Source: Gonocerus acuteangulatus (taxonomy: Eukaryota; Arthropoda; Insecta; Hemiptera; Coreidae). From it: DNA of 64,000 bases. The stretch spans positions 30,188,148 to 30,252,147 of the forward strand of contig OX328124.1 in the NCBI GenBank assembly GCA_946811695.1, given 5' to 3'. The translations under genes were made by a program, and so were the position numbers. Shown here piece after piece: positions 56,914 through 64,000 of the stretch; position 1 is the stretch's first letter; every line of letters starts with the position of its first letter. The notes beneath the pieces were generated by a model that was not told the DNA's origin, did no database searches, and worked only from the letters and a program-made list of their open reading frames with translations.

Positions 56914-57967
56914 ATGATCAAGTTTTATTCCTATCCGTCCTCTAAAATAATAGCCGCTCAAAGTTTCTGTTATTTCTGTGAAGGCACCTTTACTGAAAGT
57001 TCACTAGATGCACAACTTTGGGTGATAGAAAGACCAGAAAAGAACAATACAGTGGAACATGGATAATTCGAAATCGTCTTTAATTCAAATATTTCTCTCG
57101 GTCCCTAGAATTTAGGGCATAAACAATGTAAAAAAATCTTGTAAAAAAATTCGAATAAAATTTTGGACAATTCAAAGTTTTTACGAGTCTGTACCTCCAA
57201 TGGGAAGTGGACAGAGAGGCGGTCGATCTTAAATCTTGTGAAAATATTCTCCCTTCGGGAAAAGTGGATAATAAGATAAGGATGTAGGGGTTCCTGTACA
57301 AGAAGCGCGACAGTCTCATAGTCTAGTTCTTGGACTCTAGGAGTTCTGCAAAGTGGTGGGTCGCACTTCCAGGGGTTGTTATAATACCATCGTGTCCTTT
57401 TATGCTAGAATTCCCTTCCGCCATCCTTCCGATCTTCATTTTGTATGAAGATATAAGTGAATCAGTGCCTAGATCTGCTGTATTGTTTGTACATTGAATT
57501 TCCGGTGTACAGTGCAGTTCTGTGAGTTGTTGGTTTAAGATGTCGAAGCCTAGAAGTTATAAAACTTTAACATTATCAGAGAACATTGCGATTAAAGAAG
57601 TCTAAAAAGGAATAAAGAAAAAATCTGAAATTGTCAAGGAATTTGGAATTCCTTCCAACACTTTATGAAAAAAACTCTTCTCCATGAAAATGACTTTTTT
57701 TCACAATAATAGACTTTTATTGTTACTTTTTTGATCAATTATTTATTACTTATGTACGTAATCATTAATTTATGATGTTTGTTTTTCTTTGAATAAAATG
57801 CATTCTTTTTCAAATTAAAAAATGTGAAAATATGAAGTTTGATTTTTAACCCTTAATTTTCAAACTTTTTTAATTCGAAGTTTGGATAATTCGAACTTTT
57901 TTATCTGTCCCTAGGGGTTCGAATTATCCAAGTTCTACTCTATTTCTGAGGGTGCAGCTGATGTGAG
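56914..57967 (+). pseudogene. Unidentified reading frame split by a Tigger element
   Basis: From ATG 56914 a frame of 45 codons (MIKFYSYPSSKIIAAQ, then SFCYFCEGTFTESSLDAQLW and VIERPEKNN) runs without stops to the TA where a Tigger element begins. When the element (57050-57940) and one TA copy are removed, the frame continues NISEGAAD and meets a GTGAGT donor at 57968. The CxxC pair in CYFC is the only motif I see. I do not recognise the protein; it may be a host exon or another transposon's remains. Confidence 0.3.
57050..57940 (+). mobile_element. Tigger/pogo-like relic
   Basis: Termini CAGTGGAACATGGATAATTC and (reverse complement of the right end) GAGTAGAACTTGGATAATTC are flanked by TA. 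Inside, around 57540-57690, a frame with several stops reads SKPRSYKTLTLSENIAIKEV and KKKSEIVKEFGIPSNTL, the CENP-B/pogo helix-turn-helix. The DDE part is gone. Confidence 0.85.
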
Positions 57968-57992
57968 TATATAATATGTTTTAAATGCTTTA

Positions 57993-59695
57993 TTAACCCT
58001 CCAATGCCCATGACTATTCTATTTATTTTTCTAATTTTTTTTTTCATAAATAGTTAATATGAAGTCAATTGAAGTAACTTTATGAAATTTTTGTTATAAA
58101 ACTGTCAATGTGCAAAATAACATATGGTCCCCTAGAGGGGACCTTGGGCACTGGCTATACAAGTATCAAAATCTGGTGTCTTTTTAAAATTCACTACATT
58201 TCCTGAACAGATCTTTATTTTACTGCTAGTAAATAATAATAAAATGCATAAGTACATGATTGGTTGCCCATGATAAATATTGGTTTTAGAAAAAATTATT
58301 TTTTCTGTGAAAATCGAAATAACACGAATAAAGCCCTATATTGCAGCAGTCACTCATGAGTCTTACAATTCTTATAACGTGATTTTCTCGAATAGTTTCG
58401 GGGCAGTCAGTGTTTGGTATATTTAATTTTTGAAAGAGGTCTATGGTACTAAAACATTGTCCACATAAAGGCTGTAAGGCCCAAATCCTTGGGGTAACTG
58501 GGAAATTACCCATCATCAACTATTACAGATTTACCGAAGCCGTAACTATTCTTCAAGGGCATTGTAGCAGCTCTGATAAGACAAAATTTTATAACCAAAC
58601 CTTATGGGCTTGCCATGGCGAGATGCTGCTTACAGCTATTTTTGAGTTTCGAAAACCCCGTTGGAACTTATACTTATCTTATACACCAAAGTGTTATTAT
58701 ATACCAATCTTTCGGATTCAAAATGTTCCCAGGACATTCTTATATTTTTGGACGTCATGTAGCCAGCCTAAAGCAGTACATTTAATAAATGAATACTTTT
58801 TTTTGCCTGAAGTAACATTCAATTCATGATTTCTGGAAATTTAGATTGAGTAGGAATTTTCAACAATAATATTTATACTTTCTTCTCCAAACATCCTTTC
58901 AAACATATTCAATTGAAGATGAGTTAGTGCAATTTCTGAATAATCTGTGTGTATAACCTTCATTTCCAGCTCTATTTGAAAATTTACATTCCTCTTCAAG
59001 ACATTCAATTCTGAATTTATAAGATTTTTCGTGCCTTTAGTTACTCTAGATTTATTAGACATCATTTTTTTTACTGAACGTTCTTTCTTTGTTGTCAGCG
59101 TTTTTTAATCATTCTTTATTTATATCAGTTTTATTTTTTATTTATTTATTTATATCATTTAAAACTTGTAATAATTATAATTATTTTGCAAAACTGACGT
59201 TATCTCATTTTATTTTGTGAAATTAAGTCAATTATTTCAAATATTTGAAGGTAGATATTTTATTGCCACCAATAAACAAATCAGAATTGATGAAGCCCCA
59301 GTGCCCAAGATCCCCTAAGGGGACCACTGAATTCAAAGAATACTTATGAACAGGGATTTAATCAAATTCTCTCAAACTTTATTTTATTTGCTAAAAAAAT
59401 ATGTTCAGTAAATGATTTATACAGAAAGAAGTATAAAAATTAACCATTTTTTAGCCATAACAATGGAAAATGCAATGAAGATTCTAACCGGTTGTTATTT
59501 TGATTGTTGGAGTAACTTCAAATCCAATTAACTTTGTTATCTGTAACACTGGAGTGTTATAAATTTTCAGTAATGTAAATCAATCCCTTATTTAACCATA
59601 GAAGTACAAATCCTAAACCCCGACCTCTTGGAAAACTTTTAAACTAATGTGAAAAAGTGGTCCCCTGTAGGGGACCTTGGGCGTTGGAGGGTTAA
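57993..59695 (-). mobile_element. piggyBac-type transposon relic with TTAA duplication
   Basis: A 1695-bp element (57997-59691) sits between TTAA copies. Ends are CCCTCCAATGCCCA and TGGGCGTTGGAGGG. Near each end is a palindromic GGTCCCCTAGAGGGGACC-like block followed by TTGGGC (58127 and 59308 inside, 59659 at the right tip). The minus strand holds decayed transposase pieces. Confidence 0.85.
58286..59065 (-). pseudogene. piggyBac-family transposase remnants
   Basis: Read on the minus strand in several frames: THLQLNMFERMFGEESINII, then a LLLAGYMTSKNIRMSWEHF piece, then HGKPIRFGYKIL, then LPLCGQCFSTIDLF-like sequence followed by PETIRENHVIRIVRL. These follow the order of a piggyBac DDE_Tnp_1_7 domain (N-terminal helices, KPxxxGxK block, DNxFTS region, GTIREN block). 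Stops, frameshifts and the loss of the central catalytic section make it dead. Confidence 0.65.
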
Positions 59696-59726
59696 ACTAA
59701 TAAACACATTTATAGCTTTTAAATAG

Positions 59727-60023
59727 GTGCAACCTAAGAGAAGTGATATCAGTCATCATTCAGATTCTGGCAAGGGCGACTTCTCGAACGATATACAGAT
59801 AACACGACTCTTAAATGCCTTGACAACATTCTCTTTCAGCCCGCTGCTACCGCACTTGACCATGGTGTTAAAGAGGTTCTTAGCGAACAACTACACTCGT
59901 TTTTTTTTATTTTATTTGAAAATAAAAAAAACTAATTGTGCCACAATAAAGCAGATATTAAAAATTCTTCCAAGAAGAATCTTCGCAAGCTTCAAGTATA
60001 AAAACATTTTTCTTGCTAAGTGA
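59727..60023 (+). CDS. Unidentified open frame behind a splice-acceptor-like site
   Basis: After TTTTAAATAG the frame VQPKRSDISHHSDSGKGDFS, NDIQITRLLNALTTFSFSPL continues for 98 codons. Its first base is in phase with the donor at 57968 of the split frame upstream, so the two could be successive exons with the piggyBac relic in the intron between them. The last third is AT-rich and probably not coding. No family recognised; it could be chance. Confidence 0.25.
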   Translation: MQPKRSDISHHSDSGKGDFSNDIQITRLLNALTTFSFSPLLPHLTMVLKRFLANNYTRFFLFYLKIKKTNCATIKQILKILPRRIFASFKYKNIFLAK

Positions 60024-60255
60024 ATTAAAATATAATATTGACTAATATTTCAGCGACTAAATGGATATATAGACACAAAACCGAATATATAAAATTCTCT
60101 TTATTATATTTATAATTTGAAATGTTAGTGATATATCATTTTTTCCTGAGGCAGTAATAATATACAATTGTAATAAGAATATTTACATAGTATGGTACAC
60201 TCGAAATTTCATTATAAATTCTCATTATAAAAAAAAAAAATGAAGATAATTTTGT

Positions 60256-63200
60256 CTAAAATTTGTCGACTAATTGTAATATATGTTGTTGTTCTTGTTC
60301 TTTCCATTCAGCATCTCCATCATCACCAAGATTCCCTGCATATTCTGAAAAATTAATATTAAAAATTATTGAGTTAGTTGGGCAGTCCAATTTTGCATCT
60401 ATATTTATTTTTAGGTCTGACTTAAACTCATAAAATAGGCCCTGGTGCCAATGGCCATAGCAGTCGATGCACCAAAATAAAATTAAAAAAAAAAAAAAAA
60501 ATAGGCCCACATTCTGTTACCATAAGGTAAGCAGGACCTACATACCTCTCATTATGTGCCTAATTGTCTTTAATGAGGCACCACGTTGATTCAAAATAAG
60601 CGTAACACGCTGTTTAACGCTGGGAGGACTGCCAGCACAGACTTCAAGCATAATGTAATCTATCAGTTGTAATGTGAAGAGCCCTCCTTCAAGACGCTTC
60701 ATGTATACTTCGTCTTCATCAAGAGGCTCCTTTTTAGCCTAAACAAATATATTATCATAAAAGTTTGAATAAGGAATATGAATAAATTTCAAAAAAATAT
60801 ATTAATTATAAACTATTAATTTATTTAATTAATAAGTAGTTCTCTTGAATCAATAATTATTTTTAAAAGATTTATTAAAATCCTAACCTATAACTTACTA
60901 AACAAATGTATCAGTGTTAAACAAAAGATTAAATGATTATGACAGTGAGTAGAAAATATATGTAAATATGACCATTACTCAAGAAAATAGATTCTTTACT
61001 TTGTAGACTTAATTTAACCCAAAGTATCTTAAAAAAAAAAAAAAATGTTCATATGTATGTACACGCAGACATGTATACATTATAAATCAGTCCCTTATAA
61101 CTGGCCACAAGGACCCAGAGAGGAGCAGACACAATCAAGGTATATTTTTCTTGACCAGAAGGCAAACTAGGGAGATACTGTGGCCTGCACTTTTCTCCAG
61201 TCGCCTGATTTTTCCCGTTTGAAATAACCCATCAATGGCTAATATGCCTAGAGACTTCGAATGAAAACTCTAGATCACAAATCAATGTTTTACCACCTAG
61301 CCAAACATGCCCAATATATATATATATATATATATAAAATAAAATAATATGACCTTGTACTCTAGCTCAGTGTCAATGTTATCAACTTTTTCCATATATT
61401 TAAAGTGGAGTTCCAGGAGGCGATCAACTTTCTCATGGTCATTTTCACTAAATTTACTCAGAAGTCTTGATCTTTGGGTTCCTCGACAGTTATGAAGCAT
61501 AGAAGCAATAATCGAAACAACATGTTCTGAAATTTAAAAGTTTTTTTATTACACACTTAAATAGATTGATTCAATATAATGACTAAACTGAATTTCATTA
61601 TGTTTAAAAGTAAATATCATGTCACAAGTCTTCTACACCAGTTTTGTTTTTGACTTATAGTTAAAATGATTGTAAAAACTTTAGAAATTAATTTTATTGA
61701 CACTTTAGCCTCAAGCTAAATTTCAGGAGATCTTAGAGTGTGCGGTACTTGCCCACAGGAGCATGCATATGGTCACCCTTCCATTACACCATCATGTCCA
61801 TGGGGACATGTATTTCAAATAAAATTCCTACTGCCTTAAAAGATGCGTCTATAGATTTGCAGGCTACTTTGTAATGTAGAAAATATCAACCAAACTAGAA
61901 GAAATTATAAGTATTGTACCTTCATGTTCTTCAGCTGTAAGAACTTTCTTACGATTCTTTTTTGGAGTTTTCATAAAAAGAGGAAAAATCGTTCTTAAAC
62001 CAAGAATGTCAACAAATTTGTTGCAGTTATCTTTTCCATCCGGCCCAACTAAGGCGTAATTTAAAACTTTTAGAGATCCATTCCTGCTCAGTTTCTTCTC
62101 TCTACAAGACGAAATAAAAGGAAAATGCACTGTGTCAGAGGTGTTACAAATGTAGTACATACAATTTCAAAAAAATAAGTGTATTAATACAAATATAACT
62201 AAGACTTACAAACATATATATAAATATTTTTTTTTTTTTTTTTTTTATTTGAATTCCACACATAATTCATATTTGGTGAAATCATTACCTCCCAGTTGAA
62301 AATGAGTTTGCCTGAACAAGACTATGCGAAAAAATCTCTCACCCAGACAAAGCTTGGGCAAAACTAAAAAATTGTTTTAGTCAGATTGCACCAATCAATG
62401 TGGTCTCTGAAAGTGGAGATCACCTTCAGGTCAACTGTGAATGCTTATTGTTCTGTGGGATTGGCCCTTAAAGTGTTCTGGGGTGAGTAAAGATAATATC
62501 AGTGTTGGCTTTTCATGAGCATTTTTGAACAGTTTAGAAACTTTATTAATACTTTTTCAGTGCAGAAAAGAAATAATTCTTTGCATTTGAATGTAATACT
62601 TCCATGTAATCTGTCTGATGTCTTTACAAAAGTTTTTGGTTGTTTTGTTTTTTCTATTAATGGATTAAAAATTAAAGGAATAGTACCATGTCAGAAATTC
62701 TTAATTTAGTTAATATTAGATAATGTGAAACCATATTTGCAAATATTGTTGTTTATCTTGGCACTATTATGAGCTTCCTTTTCGGAAACTTTAACAATAC
62801 AGAAAAAAAATATGGATATTTCATGATACATGGACATTCGGGCGACAGTATTTGTAATTCACAACATGAGGTCAACCTCACTTTAAGTAGATAAATTGGC
62901 TTTTTTCCAACCAGAAACCAGCTGAAAAAAGTTAATATTTTGGATTGTAAAAAATTTGAAGGGAATGAAAAATGTATGCCTACCTCAACATTAAATTCAT
63001 AAGTTGTAAGCCTTCACCTTTGAGAAAAAGTTCTTTATTGCTAGAAATCATTAAACTACAACACAATGCATCAAATAAGTTTTCCATTATTTCACATTCT
63101 TCTGCTGAATTAGGGTCGTGCCTTTTATATTGCTAAAAAGATTAAAAAATATAATAAATAAAAATTAATAATTTAATTTTTGCTCAAACACGTTGTAAAT

Positions 63201-63434
63201 GAATCCTTACCGCAAGTTGCTGAAGAAGTATATCAATGCCACCTAGTTCTCCTAATAGAGTTTTGTTATCGATATTATTTTGAAGGAGGATAGATAAAAT
63301 TTCTGTAGCGTAAAGTTTGTTCTGCTCAGCCGGGAGTTTAGATTTAATTCTCTTCAATAACCACTGCAGAAGGCCTTGCTTTCCAACTTCTGCCACTAAT
63401 TGAGGTCTCAGTTCGACTAGATTCTCAATAATAG
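60256..63434 (-). CDS. CTNNBL1: Beta-catenin-like protein 1, last six coding exons (partial)
   Basis: CTNNBL1 is a nuclear armadillo-repeat protein associated with the Prp19/CDC5L spliceosome complex. Minus-strand exons are 63434-63211, 63132-62984, 62101-61920, 61526-61354, 60738-60546 and 60344-60256, with compatible phases. Family blocks include LVAEVGKQGLLQWLLKRIKS, GELGGIDILLQQLA, ENLFDALCCSLMISSN, LKGEGLQLMNLMLREKKLSR, KFVDILGLRTIFPLFMK and KFSENDHEKVDRLLELHFKY. It ends ILQLVDKF and TAG; a minus-strand AATAAA lies at 60100-60105. The exon 61526-61354 ends on a weak donor (AAG|GTCATA). The stretch joining HFKY to the next conserved block is short relative to vertebrate proteins. N-terminal exons are outside the window. 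Confidence 0.95.
60425..60500 (+). repeat. SINE/LINE tail fragment (hairpin tail)
   Basis: GGTGCCAATGGCC...GATGCACC followed by A-rich sequence. It matches the family-A/5S SINE tail with a G-C to T-A exchange on both sides of the stem. Located in the last CTNNBL1 intron. Confidence 0.6.
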
Positions 63435-63709
63435 CTGAAAAGTAAACAATTTTTTTGTTGATGTACTTTTACTTCTAAAATTGAGTAATTTTCCTCTTTG
63501 ATTAACAAGGAGATTTAATTTTTTCATCACCTTAATGATAATATAGAATAAAATTATTCATAATTCACACTTTTAATAAGTATTTCTTGAATATATATAT
63601 TAATACACAAACAGGATGTCCCAAAAAAACGACAAAACTTTGGGACCTCGTTTTTGCTTTGTTTCGAGAAAAACGCAAAAAACTAAAACACAATTGTGAA
63701 AAGGCATTC

Positions 63710-63712
<3 letters not shown>

Positions 63713-63776
<64 letters not shown>
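63713..63776. repeat. (TA)n microsatellite
   Basis: About 31 uninterrupted TA units, upstream of the CTNNBL1 exons in this window (in an intron). Confidence 0.95.
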
Positions 63777-63780
<4 letters not shown>

Positions 63781-63893
63781 GTATATGCTTTATCTTCCAC
63801 CCCCTCTATCCACCCACCTCCCTCCACAAAAAAAAAAAATCTTCTAGTTCGAATAAATTAGCTGACGCCATGTAACGCTGCAAGTTCAAAATA

Positions 63894-64000
63894 CAGTAGG
63901 GTTCCGATTAACCGAGTCGATGGGGACCATGGTTACCTCGGTTAATCGGAACCATACCAATAGCGATTGGAAATGTAGGTTGTTATTTAATTAAAACTAA
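63894..64000. mobile_element. Tigger-like transposon end, cut by the window
   Basis: TA then CAGTAGGGTTCCGATTAACC, followed by a partly palindromic return (GGTTAATCGGAACC). Such ends are typical of Tigger/pogo elements; only the first ~105 bases are visible. Confidence 0.55.

Noticed and set aside
58443..58829. 128-codon plus-strand frame inside the piggyBac relic
   Set aside because: The opposite strand carries recognisable piggyBac blocks (KPIRFGYK, ETIREN), so the plus frame is a shadow.
1..64000. CRISPR arrays, bacterial operons, prophage or toxin systems
   Set aside because: No direct-repeat/spacer pattern and no prokaryotic gene organisation; the window is spliced eukaryotic DNA.

Overview
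The window is AT-rich, intron-rich eukaryotic DNA. Five conserved animal genes with canonical GT-AG introns sit among dense, diverse transposons. The gene families, a BEL/Pao LTR element, a jockey-type LINE, Penelope-like (PLE) ends, Tigger/pogo, Tc1 and piggyBac relics, and tRNA- and 5S-rRNA-derived SINEs suggest an arthropod. I could not fix the order or species.

Layout. 964-2003 (+) is the last coding exon of cytosolic HMG-CoA synthase. Converging on it from the other strand is a complete five-exon ERp29/windbeutel gene (20585 to 5235). Intron 4 of that gene carries a 5'-truncated jockey LINE and SINEs. Intron 3 is almost entirely one BEL/Pao retrotransposon (11258-18163). It has equal-length LTRs with no difference visible by eye and a perfect 5-bp target duplication, but no integrase. 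From 20.6 to 27.9 kb is intergenic repeat-rich DNA with three fold-back structures. A complete 12-exon serine incorporator gene (44001 to 27876, -) follows, with introns full of DNA transposons and SINEs. A four-exon THAP-domain gene (45686-55428, +) starts head-to-head with it; its first intron holds two 5S-rRNA-derived SINEs and a ~1.9 kb palindrome made of two PLE ends. After a Tigger relic and a piggyBac relic come the last six exons of CTNNBL1 (63434 to 60256, -), whose 5' part lies beyond the window.

The conserved genes are housekeeping functions (mevalonate synthesis, ER secretory chaperone, membrane lipid scrambling, splicing-associated armadillo protein) and do not form a pathway. 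The unusual content is in the repeats: (1) an integrase-less BEL/Pao that evidently moved recently, presumably using another element's enzymes; (2) four PLE-like ends sharing a hammerhead-ribozyme-like core, three of them in inverted pairs; (3) tRNA-derived and 5S-derived SINEs sharing one 3' hairpin tail with apparently compensated stem changes, plus an insertion made only of that hairpin and poly(A), flanked by a 14-bp duplication; (4) an open reading frame split by a Tigger element that becomes continuous when the element is removed. All identifications are from reading the sequence; no database search was run.
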